A DNA stretch of 64,000 nt, taken from positions 62,001 through 126,000 of the forward strand of contig JAUHXS010000005.1 of NCBI GenBank assembly GCA_030426955.1. The letters run 5' to 3'. Within the stretch, counting starts at the first letter, position 1. Every line of letters begins with the position of its first letter. The translations under genes and the position numbers were made by a program. This DNA comes from Bacteroidia bacterium. Its GTDB lineage: Bacteria; Bacteroidota; Bacteroidia; Chitinophagales; JAUHXS01. The notes under the pieces were generated by a model. The model was not told the DNA's origin. It did no database searches and worked only from the letters and a program-made list of their open reading frames with translations. Below are positions 48,130 to 55,966 of the stretch, one piece after another.

Positions 48130-48159
48130 TTGCGGTTAAAAAAATTTGATTTAACTTTG
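48130..48159 (+). promoter_or_regulatory. guaB: guaB promoter (TTG-N19-TAACTTTG), nearly leaderless
   Basis: TTG at 48130-48132, 19 nt, then exact TAnnTTTG match TAACTTTG at 48152-48159. A second exact box, TATTTTTG, is at 48125-48132. The main box ends 3 nt before the ATG at 48163, so the mRNA would start at or next to the start codon. Confidence 0.6.
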
Positions 48160-48162
48160 CAT

Positions 48163-49641
48163 ATGTCGTTCACTACTGATAAAATAGCTAACGAGGGATA
48201 CACATTTGATGACGTTTTGGTGGTTCCCTCCTACTCTAGAGTACTTCCAAGGGAAGTCGAGATTACTACAAAAGTCACGAAAAATATTGTCATTAACGCT
48301 CCAATTGTATCTGCTGCAATGGATACAGTTACGGAGTCAGGACTTGCTATTGCCATAGCAAGAGAAGGTGGTATTGGTTTTTTACATAAAAACATGACCA
48401 TTGAGGAGCAAGCCAAGCATGTAAGAAAAGTAAAAAGATCTGAAAGTGGCTTGATAACAGACCCTATCACACTCTCTGCTGATGCTACCATAGGCGAGGC
48501 TTTAGCCATTATGAAAGAAAATAAGATTGGTGGCATCCCAATTGTAGATTCTGAAGGCAAGCTAGTTGGCATTCTTACTAATCGTGACTTAAGGTTTGAA
48601 AAGAGCTTAAAAAATAAAGTCTCATCTGTAATGACTTCTGAAAACCTCGTTACGGCACCTGAAGGGATGGATCTAAAAAAAGCAGAAAAAACGCTTCAAA
48701 AATATAAGATTGAGAAGCTTCCCGTCACAGACAAAAAAGGTAAGCTGGTAGGTTTAATCACTTACAAAGACATCATCAGAGTAAAAAGTCATCCTATTGC
48801 ATGCAAAGATGAATATGGTAGACTAAGAGTAGGAGCAGCAGTCGGCGTAACGGGAGATACTTTAGAACGTGTTCAAGCTTTAGTTGATGTTCAAGTGGAT
48901 GTTATTACCGTTGATACTGCGCATGGAGATTCTTTAGGGGTAGTAGAAATGATCAAAGCCATTAAAAAGAAATTTCCAAAACTGGAATTAGTTGCAGGCA
49001 ACATCGCCACATATGAAGGTGCGAAAACTTTGATTAAAGCAGGAGTTGATGGAATTAAAGTTGGTGTTGGTCCGGGTTCAATATGCACTACTAGAGTGGT
49101 AGCAGGAGCAGGTGTTCCACAATTAACAGCCATTTATGAAGCCGCAAGAGCAGTAAAAGGCACGGGTATTCCAATCATTGCAGATGGAGGGATTAAGTTT
49201 TCAGGAGATATTGTAAAAGCAATTGCTGCAGGAGCAGACTGCATTATGGCTGGATCATTATTTGCAGGCACAGAAGAATCCCCTGGCGAACTTATCTTAC
49301 TAGAAGGCAGAAGGTTCAAGTCTTACAGAGGTATGGGGTCTCTTGAGGCAATGGAAAGAGGATCGAAAGACAGATACTTCCAAGATGTTGAAGATGATAT
49401 TAAAAAACTCGTTCCGGAGGGGATTGTTGGTAGAATTCCCTTCAAAGGAACATTGAAAGAAGTAATGGTGCAATATATCGGTGGACTAAGAGCAGGTATG
49501 GGTTATTGTGGAGCAAAAGACATTGCGACCTTAAAAAAGGCAAAATTTGTCAAGATTACTGCTTCAGGTATCAGGGAAAGTCATCCGCATGATGTAGTGA
49601 TTACTAAAGAAGCGCCAAATTATAGCAGTAGAGGTTTATAA
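48163..49641 (+). CDS. guaB: Inosine-5'-monophosphate dehydrogenase
   Basis: 492 aa from the ATG that follows the promoter. Oxidises IMP to XMP in guanine nucleotide synthesis. The TIM-barrel catalytic domain has [11 protein letters not shown] with the catalytic Cys308, and YRGMGS near 401 at the phosphate site. Two CBS domains (about 95-210) are inserted after the first barrel strands. A longer frame from a TTG at 48130 is open but would start upstream of the predicted transcription start, so it is rejected. pheS follows after 3 nt and a hydroxyacyl-CoA dehydrogenase after that; all three are probably one operon. Confidence 0.98.
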   Translation: MSFTTDKIANEGYTFDDVLVVPSYSRVLPREVEITTKVTKNIVINAPIVSAAMDTVTESGLAIAIAREGGIGFLHKNMTIEEQAKHVRKVKRSESGLITDPITLSADATIGEALAIMKENKIGGIPIVDSEGKLVGILTNRDLRFEKSLKNKVSSVMTSENLVTAPEGMDLKKAEKTLQKYKIEKLPVTDKKGKLVGLITYKDIIRVKSHPIACKDEYGRLRVGAAVGVTGDTLERVQALVDVQVDVITVDTAHGDSLGVVEMIKAIKKKFPKLELVAGNIATYEGAKTLIKAGVDGIKVGVGPGSICTTRVVAGAGVPQLTAIYEAARAVKGTGIPIIADGGIKFSGDIVKAIAAGADCIMAGSLFAGTEESPGELILLEGRRFKSYRGMGSLEAMERGSKDRYFQDVEDDIKKLVPEGIVGRIPFKGTLKEVMVQYIGGLRAGMGYCGAKDIATLKKAKFVKITASGIRESHPHDVVITKEAPNYSSRGL

Positions 49642-49644
49642 AAT

Positions 49645-50679
49645 ATGGATGCTATTTTCGAAAAAGTTAAGGCAACCGCTGAAGAAATCAATGACTACGC
49701 CATTGGTAGCTTAGAAGAGCTCGAACAATTCAGGATCAAATACATTGGAAGCAAGGGAGAGCTTAAAAACTTATTCGCTGGGATTAAAGAAGTTGCTCCT
49801 GAAAAGAAAAAGGAGTTTGGTCAGCTAGTTAACCAAGTTAAACAGCAAGCAGAGGAAAAATTTAATACAATAAAAGCCTCTCTTGGCAATGAATCAAGTG
49901 CTAGTTCAAAAAATAGCATTGACCTAACCGCACCTGGAGAACCTATTACGCTTGGATCACGACATCCTATTTCGATTGTTAAAAACCAGATTATCGAAAT
50001 ATTTTCAAGAATAGGCTTTACTATTGCAGAAGGCCCTGAATTGGAAAGTGATTGGTATAATTTTAGTGCACTTAACATGCCTGAAAATCATCCGGCCAGA
50101 GATATGCAGGACACTTATTTCATTCAGCAAGATCCTGATATTGTGCTGAGAACGCATACTTCCAATGCTCAGATCAGAACGATGGAGTCTCAAGAACCAC
50201 CAATCCGTGTCATCTGTCCTGGAAGGGTTTACAGGAATGAGACGATCTCTGCTAGAGCGCACTGTCAGTTCCATCAAGTGGAAGGACTTTACATTGATGA
50301 AAAGGTTTCTTTTGCCGATTTGAAACAAGCATTGTACTACTTTACGCAAGAAATGTTTGGCGAAGGAACTAAAATAAGGCTCAGACCATCATACTTCCCG
50401 TTTACGGAGCCCTCAGCAGAAATGGATATTTCCTGCCTCATATGTGAAGGAGAAGGCTGCTCCGTCTGCAAACACACTGGTTGGGTAGAGATATTGGGAT
50501 GTGGCATGGTTGATCCAAATGTATTGGATAATTGCAAAATAGACAGCGAAAAATATACGGGATTTGCTTTTGGGATGGGCGTGGAAAGAATAGCGATGCT
50601 AAAATATGGGATAAACGACATCAGATTATTCTTTGAAAATGATGTGCGCTTTTTAGAACAATTTACCGGAATTAACTAG
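49645..50679 (+). CDS. pheS: Phenylalanine-tRNA ligase alpha subunit
   Basis: 344 aa. Catalytic subunit of the heterotetrameric class II enzyme that charges tRNA-Phe. N-terminal coiled-coil (residues 1-85), then the class II core with GSRHPISIV (the usual histidine-proline region), RTHTSNAQIRTM near 171, GRVYRNETISARAH near 192 and the motif 3 segment GFAFGMGVERIAML near 310. A CxxC pair (CEGEGCSVCKHTG) occurs near 272. The beta subunit gene is not in the window. It is in a tight operon with guaB (3 nt) and the next gene (2 nt). Confidence 0.97.
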   Translation: MDAIFEKVKATAEEINDYAIGSLEELEQFRIKYIGSKGELKNLFAGIKEVAPEKKKEFGQLVNQVKQQAEEKFNTIKASLGNESSASSKNSIDLTAPGEPITLGSRHPISIVKNQIIEIFSRIGFTIAEGPELESDWYNFSALNMPENHPARDMQDTYFIQQDPDIVLRTHTSNAQIRTMESQEPPIRVICPGRVYRNETISARAHCQFHQVEGLYIDEKVSFADLKQALYYFTQEMFGEGTKIRLRPSYFPFTEPSAEMDISCLICEGEGCSVCKHTGWVEILGCGMVDPNVLDNCKIDSEKYTGFAFGMGVERIAMLKYGINDIRLFFENDVRFLEQFTGIN

Positions 50680-50681
50680 TT

Positions 50682-51545
50682 ATGGGTCATTCTTTAGAAT
50701 CTATTCAGAAAATTGCTGTAGTCGGCGCAGGCACTATGGGTGCAGGTATTGCACAAGTTTCGGCATTGGCAGGATACGATGTTGTCTTGTACGACTTGAG
50801 TCAAGAAGTGCTAGACAAAGCATTGAAAGGGATCAATAAAAATTTAGATGGTGCGGTAGAGCGAAACAAAATTACAGCAGAGCAAAAAGGAGAGACTTTA
50901 GATCGAATTGTCATTACAACTGACTTTCAACAACTCAAAGCAGATGTTATTGTCGAGGCTATTATTGAGAAGCTCGATATCAAAGTAAAACTGTTTAATG
51001 ATTTGGCAACGATCAATGATGACAATGCCATCTTTGCGACCAACACCTCTTCTATTCCCATTACACAAATTGCTGCACAAGTTCCAAAACCTGAACGAGT
51101 GGTAGGTATGCACTTTTTTAATCCTGCTCATATCATGAAATTGGTGGAAGTGATTTCCGGAGAAGCTACCAGCCCTGAGATTGCTGGCGTTATCAAAGCG
51201 TTAGCAGAAAAAATGGGTAAAAAGGCCGTGATGGCAAAAGATGCACCAGGCTTTATCGTAAACAGAGTAGCCCGACACTTTTATGTAGAAGGCTTGAAAG
51301 TCTTAGAAGAAAATGTTGCCGACTTGGAAACTATTGACAAACTAATCGAATCATCAGGGTTTAGAATGGGTCCTTTTAAGCTGATGGATTTGATTGGTGT
51401 AGATACGAACTTTTCTGTTACCTCTTCTATGTTTGAAAGCTTCCACTACGATTCAAAATTCCGCCCGAGCAGAATCCAGCAACAAAAAGTAGCTGCCGGT
51501 TTCCATGGAAGAAAATCGGGGAGAGGGTTTTATAGTTATGAGTAG
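50682..51545 (+). CDS. 3-hydroxyacyl-CoA (3-hydroxybutyryl-CoA) dehydrogenase
   Basis: 287 aa, the usual length of stand-alone 3-hydroxybutyryl-CoA dehydrogenases. The Rossmann motif is VVGAGTMGAGIAQ at residues 13-25. The substrate side has NTSSIPIT near 122, MHFFNPAHIMKLVE near 145 (catalytic His) and DAPGFIVNRV near 186, plus the C-terminal helical domain ending in GRGFYSY. It would reduce or oxidise 3-hydroxyacyl-CoA with NAD(P), fitting with the crotonase at 26488, although the genes are 23 kb apart. It begins 2 nt after pheS. Chain length and direction are not determined. Confidence 0.94.
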   Translation: MGHSLESIQKIAVVGAGTMGAGIAQVSALAGYDVVLYDLSQEVLDKALKGINKNLDGAVERNKITAEQKGETLDRIVITTDFQQLKADVIVEAIIEKLDIKVKLFNDLATINDDNAIFATNTSSIPITQIAAQVPKPERVVGMHFFNPAHIMKLVEVISGEATSPEIAGVIKALAEKMGKKAVMAKDAPGFIVNRVARHFYVEGLKVLEENVADLETIDKLIESSGFRMGPFKLMDLIGVDTNFSVTSSMFESFHYDSKFRPSRIQQQKVAAGFHGRKSGRGFYSYE

Positions 51546-51624
51546 TTTGGGTATTTGATTTTTACAAGCGGAGGTATGGTTCTGCTTTATAAGAAAAAAG
51601 AGAGGTATTAGAAGTTAGCCAATA

Positions 51625-52143
51625 CTATTCTTTCTCAGATAAGACTTGACCTACCAATCTGCCATCATTAAAGATCAAACGGTATCTCTTGCCATCTTCG
51701 TCAATAGCAAAGTAGGCGCCATCTCCATTTTTAACCAATTGAGTGCCATCTGCTTTCCAGTAATTTATAAGTTTATATAAATCGTCGTCGATATATTCCG
51801 TTTCTTGATGCGCTTGTCCATTGCCATACCAAGTCTTCCATATACCTTGTTTTTTGCCTTTTACATATTCACCCGACTGAATAACAATATCACTTTTGTT
51901 CTTACTAAACCAAGCTCCTTCTAATTGACTTTCCTTAATGGAAAATTCATATGCCAATATTTTTGTGCTCGGATGATATACTTTCCAGTTACCATCTTCA
52001 GGTACGTTAACATATTTCACTATCTGAACAAACTTTTCTGGTTTTTCATGGTAGCTATCATATATGTTGTAATCATTTTGCGCCCAAAGCGAGCAGCTTA
52101 AAAAAGTATAAAATATGCTGTAAGTAAATAGTACTCTCCTCAT
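51625..52143 (-). CDS. MORN-repeat/YwqK-like exported protein
   Basis: 172 aa. N-terminal signal peptide about 1-22 (ending SLWAQ). The body carries short beta repeats of the MORN type with words such as SGEYVKGKKQGIWKTWY, GNGQAHQETEY and WKADGTQL. Such repeats occur in YwqK-like proteins, often called antitoxin-like, but in Bacteroidota they are mostly uncharacterised exported proteins. There is no T9SS tail. The next minus-strand gene upstream, DUF3109, ends 45 nt before its start, and a pair may be co-transcribed. Function unknown. Confidence 0.8.
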   Translation of the reverse strand: MRRVLFTYSIFYTFLSCSLWAQNDYNIYDSYHEKPEKFVQIVKYVNVPEDGNWKVYHPSTKILAYEFSIKESQLEGAWFSKNKSDIVIQSGEYVKGKKQGIWKTWYGNGQAHQETEYIDDDLYKLINYWKADGTQLVKNGDGAYFAIDEDGKRYRLIFNDGRLVGQVLSEKE

Positions 52144-52188
52144 GTGTTCTAACTCTTATATATATAAAACGGCTTCTTCAAGATGTTA

Positions 52189-52800
52189 TTATTGATTTGT
52201 ATTATTCTCTTTTTCCTTGGCTTGAAATTTTGCCGTTGCGTCAAGAGCTTCATAAAACCCTTTTCCATACTTCCTGGTGAGCGCTTCTTTCACAAATTTA
52301 TATAAAGGGACTTTCCCTTTTTTGCCTAATGCACAAGCGGCATCACATATTTCCCATTTTTCATAATTAACGGCATCATAGTTATCATACTTTTGAATTC
52401 TCACTGGGTATAAGTGGCACGATACCGGTTTTTGAAAATCAATCTTACCATCTAAGTACGCCTTCTCAATGCCACAAACTGCAACTCCATTGTCATAATT
52501 CACATAAGCACACGGACCACCATCTTCACCAGAAGCTTGCTCTTTGATCAGCGTTGTTTTGAATTCACCCTGACTTTCTTGGGTGTAATGTCCTTGTTTT
52601 TTAATCGCCTCTATTCCAGCTTGAGTTAGATACGGCTCTACTTTTTCATAAACATCTTCTAAAATCCCCAACTCATCCTCTTCTAGTGGCGCACCGCCTT
52701 CGCCCTTTACACAACAACCTCCTTTACATACTTTGAGATCACACACAAAAAACTCGTCTACCAAGTCATCACTTACCAAAATATCTTCAATTGCAATCAT
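52189..52800 (-). CDS. DUF3109 family Cys-rich protein
   Basis: 203 aa from the preferred ATG. Multiple conserved Cys: CDLKVCKGGCC near residue 23, CAYV and VCGIEKAYLDGKI in the middle, VSCHLYPVRI near 144 and EICDAAC near 164, the pattern of the DUF3109/YkgJ-like families, which are suspected to bind an iron-sulfur cluster or zinc. A start 17 codons upstream gives an extension with no family match and is not preferred. The upstream divergent region contains the 52881-53058 inverted-repeat element. Function unknown. Confidence 0.88.
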   Translation of the reverse strand: MIAIEDILVSDDLVDEFFVCDLKVCKGGCCVKGEGGAPLEEDELGILEDVYEKVEPYLTQAGIEAIKKQGHYTQESQGEFKTTLIKEQASGEDGGPCAYVNYDNGVAVCGIEKAYLDGKIDFQKPVSCHLYPVRIQKYDNYDAVNYEKWEICDAACALGKKGKVPLYKFVKEALTRKYGKGFYEALDATAKFQAKEKENNTNQ

Positions 52801-52880
52801 TAGTTCTAAGTTATGGATTTTCAGAATATAAATTAAACCGTGATTATGCAATAGAAGTTAACAATAATATATCTATTGCA

Positions 52881-53058
52881 TTAACCCGCCTGTATTCGGC
52901 GGACAAGCACGAGTTAACCCATCGGCCGCCAAAGGCTTGCCGTAGGCGATGCCCGATATAGAAATTCACCATCTCGATATGAAAACAGGGGTGGATGAAG
53001 TTCTTTGTTGCTGTGCATCAGAAAAATATTTATTTTTCTGATGCACAGATCGGGTTAA
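52881..53058. repeat. 178-bp element bounded by TTAACCCG / CGGGTTAA with internal hairpins
   Basis: The ends are TTAACCCG (52881-52888) and its inverted copy CGGGTTAA (53051-53058); a further TTAACCC occurs at 52914-52920. Inside are a CCGCC/GGCGG hairpin (52886-52890 with 52898-52902), a GC-rich stretch with CGGCC and GCCG words, and a perfect 18-bp inverted repeat with 2-nt loop (arms 53011-53028 and 53031-53048). It sits in the divergent promoter region of the DUF3109 and sortilin-like genes and is markedly more GC-rich at its left half than its surroundings. Confidence 0.6.
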
Positions 53059-53095
53059 AAAGAAGTATTTTTACTGAGTTAGCTAAACAAAATTT

Positions 53096-55966
53096 ATGAT
53101 AAGAATACTTTACTGCCTAATATTAATATGCTTTCAAGTTGGTCTTTCTGCTCAAAAAAGTCCTGTAAAATTAACACCCTCCGATGTCAGGATAGGAGAG
53201 TCAAATGTCAGAAAAAAATTAGTCGAAAAAAGCATTGTCAATAATGTGAAGTTTCGATCAATCGGTCCCACCATTATGAGTGGGAGAGTGGTAGATGTCG
53301 ATATAAATGAAAAAAATCCAATTGAATTTTATGTTGCTTATGCATCTGGGGGATTATGGAAAACGACTAACAATGGCCACTCTTTTACACCAATATTTGA
53401 TAATGAAATATCCATGACAATAGGTGATATTGCTGTAGACTGGAAAAATGGAGAAACAATTTGGATAGGCACGGGTGAAAATAACTCTAGCAGGTCTTCC
53501 TATTCAGGTACGGGTATTTATAAAAGTTCAGATAAAGGCAAATCTTGGCAATGGCTAAGTCTAGCAGAGACACATCATATTGGAAGAATAGTTTTACACC
53601 CGACAGATCCCAATACACTATGGGTTGCCGCTCTTGGACACTTATATTCTCCTAATGAAGAACGTGGAGTTTATAAAACTACCGATGGAGGAAAAACTTG
53701 GAAAAAAACATTATTTGTCAACGAAAATGCTGGAGCAATAGACTTGATAGTTGATCCTAAAAATCCTAAAATATTATATACTGCAACCTGGGAACGTACC
53801 AGAAGAGCATGGCATTTTGAAGGATCAGGAGAAGGATCAGGTATCTATAAATCTGAAGATGGAGGAGAATCATGGAACTTAGTAACCAACTTAAAATCAG
53901 GCTTCCCGACTGGAAGGGGAGTGGGAAGAATTGGTCTGGCTATCAGCCACCAAAATTCAGATTTGCTTTATGCTATTTTAGACAATCAAGATAGAGAAGC
54001 AAAAGAGCAAGATAGTAGCTTAACCAAGGATGAGCTAAGAACAATAACTGTTGAGGGGTTTAGTAAACTTAGCGATAAGCAGTTAAGCACGTTCTTATCT
54101 ACCAATGGCTTCCCCAAGAAATATACTAGTGAAAAGATCAAAAAAATGGTTAGCGAGGGTGAAATCAAACCTATAGCACTTGTTGAATATTTAGAAGACG
54201 CTAACTCATTACTTTTTGATACTCCTGTAAAAGGAGCCCAATTATATGTATCAAAAGATGGTGGAAAAAGCTGGACTAAAACACATGAGGGTAATATTGA
54301 CGATATTTTTTATACTTACGGATATTATTTTGGGCAGATCAGTGTTGATCCTTCAAATGATCAGATATTATATATTCCTGCTTTTAACATTTTAAAGTCT
54401 GAAGACGGAGGTAAGACTTTTAAAAATATTGCTAAAGAAAATGTTCATGCTGATCATCATGCATTTTGGATCAACTCAATGAATCCGAATCATATTATTG
54501 ACGGGAATGATGGAGGAATCAATATAACCTACGATGCTGGAGAGAACTGGATAAAAGCAAACACACCTGCTGTTGGGCAATTTTATACCGTTAATTATGA
54601 TATGGCAAAGTCTTATAATGTATATGGGGGGTTACAAGATAACGGGGTTTGGGTCGGCTCTAGTCGATCGAAGATGAACAATGCCTGGCATCAGTCAGGT
54701 AAAAATCCTTTTCAGCATATTATGGGAGGAGACGGAATGCAAGTAGAGATAGACTCAAGGGATAATAATACCATTTATACTGGCTATCAGTTCGGAAACT
54801 ACTTTAAAATAGACAAGGCTAAAGATGATGGCAATCCTCTAAAAATAAAGCATGACTTAGGAGAAAGGCCCTATCGGTTTAACTGGCAAACACCAATTCA
54901 TTTATCAAAGCACAATGAAGACATCATTTATTTTGGTTCTAATAAATTTCATAGAAGCTTAGATAAAGGAGAAAACTTTGAAGCACTTTCAGAAGACTTA
55001 ACCAAAGGTGGAAAAAAAGGCAATGTTGCTTATGGCACACTCACCAGTATTGATGAGTCCCCTAAACAATTTGGTCTTATTTATGTCGGCTCTGATGATG
55101 GTCTTGTCCACATTTCAAAAGATGGGGGAAATAAATGGGCTAATATTTCGAAAGGGTTACCAAGTGACCTATGGGTTAGTAGAGTTACTGCTTCATCACA
55201 CGATAAGAACACTGTTTATGTTTCATTAAACGGTTACCGCTGGGATAACTTCGAATCACATATTTACGCCTCTAAAAACAATGGTAAAAAGTGGGAAAGA
55301 ATCGGTTTAGGTCTCCCTGCTGAACCTGTAAACGTAATCAAAGATGATCCGAAAAATGAGAATATTTTATATGTTGGAACAGATCATGGGCTATATGTTT
55401 CATTGGATAAGGGAGCAACATTTATGGCTATGAATAATGAGTTACCAGCTGTTGCCGTTCACGATCTGGTTATTCATCCAAGAGAAAATGACCTGATCGT
55501 AGGAACGCATGGTCGTTCTATATACATCGCCAATGTAGAGCATATACAGCAATTAGATAAGAAGCTGCTAGAGAAAGAACTATATGTATTTAGTATTGAT
55601 GAAACCAAGTACAACCCTAGTTGGGGAAATAGCTGGAACAAATGGAATGCTCCTAGTGAACCTGAAGTAGAAATTGCGTACTATGCAAAAAGCAAGGGAA
55701 TTGCCGAGATCAATATTTCATTAGACAGCTTAAGTTTGAAAGGTCTTAAAGATACTTGCGAGATCGGGCTAAACATTATTAATTATAATCTAGTATTTGA
55801 TACAACCTATATCAAGGCCTATCAAGACTTGCTAAAAAAAGATGATAAGAGTGAAACAAAGGTTGAGGTAGCAAAAAATGGCAAAGCCTATTTAAGAAAG
55901 GCAACTTATAATGTATCTGTCTCAATAAATGGCAAAGAGGAAAAGGTTCAGCTTATTGTAAAATAG
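53096..55966 (+). CDS. Sortilin/VPS10-like secreted beta-propeller protein (Asp-box repeats)
   Basis: 956 aa. Signal peptide about 1-19 (ending LSA). Ten Asp-box motifs of the form S/T-x-D/N-x-G-x-x-W/F recur, e.g. KTTDGGKTW, KSEDGGESW, VSKDGGKSW, ISKDGGNKW and ASKNNGKKW, which predict the large propeller of the VPS10/sortilin-like and exo-sialidase-like families. The insert of about 80 residues between early and later blades (residues 300-385) is Lys/Glu-rich and probably helical. There is no type IX tail, so it is exported by Sec only, or anchored otherwise. Its stop overlaps the convergent FG-GAP gene by 14 nt. A TATTTTTA box lies 22 nt before the ATG, downstream of the 52881 element. Often annotated 'glycosyl hydrolase', but no hydrolase active site is evident. 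Confidence 0.88.
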   Translation: MIRILYCLILICFQVGLSAQKSPVKLTPSDVRIGESNVRKKLVEKSIVNNVKFRSIGPTIMSGRVVDVDINEKNPIEFYVAYASGGLWKTTNNGHSFTPIFDNEISMTIGDIAVDWKNGETIWIGTGENNSSRSSYSGTGIYKSSDKGKSWQWLSLAETHHIGRIVLHPTDPNTLWVAALGHLYSPNEERGVYKTTDGGKTWKKTLFVNENAGAIDLIVDPKNPKILYTATWERTRRAWHFEGSGEGSGIYKSEDGGESWNLVTNLKSGFPTGRGVGRIGLAISHQNSDLLYAILDNQDREAKEQDSSLTKDELRTITVEGFSKLSDKQLSTFLSTNGFPKKYTSEKIKKMVSEGEIKPIALVEYLEDANSLLFDTPVKGAQLYVSKDGGKSWTKTHEGNIDDIFYTYGYYFGQISVDPSNDQILYIPAFNILKSEDGGKTFKNIAKENVHADHHAFWINSMNPNHIIDGNDGGINITYDAGENWIKANTPAVGQFYTVNYDMAKSYNVYGGLQDNGVWVGSSRSKMNNAWHQSGKNPFQHIMGGDGMQVEIDSRDNNTIYTGYQFGNYFKIDKAKDDGNPLKIKHDLGERPYRFNWQTPIHLSKHNEDIIYFGSNKFHRSLDKGENFEALSEDLTKGGKKGNVAYGTLTSIDESPKQFGLIYVGSDDGLVHISKDGGNKWANISKGLPSDLWVSRVTASSHDKNTVYVSLNGYRWDNFESHIYASKNNGKKWERIGLGLPAEPVNVIKDDPKNENILYVGTDHGLYVSLDKGATFMAMNNELPAVAVHDLVIHPRENDLIVGTHGRSIYIANVEHIQQLDKKLLEKELYVFSIDETKYNPSWGNSWNKWNAPSEPEVEIAYYAKSKGIAEINISLDSLSLKGLKDTCEIGLNIINYNLVFDTTYIKAYQDLLKKDDKSETKVEVAKNGKAYLRKATYNVSVSINGKEEKVQLIVK

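Noticed and set aside
48130-48162. TTG start for guaB upstream of the ATG
   Set aside because: That TTG is better explained as the -33 promoter element; the transcript would not include it.
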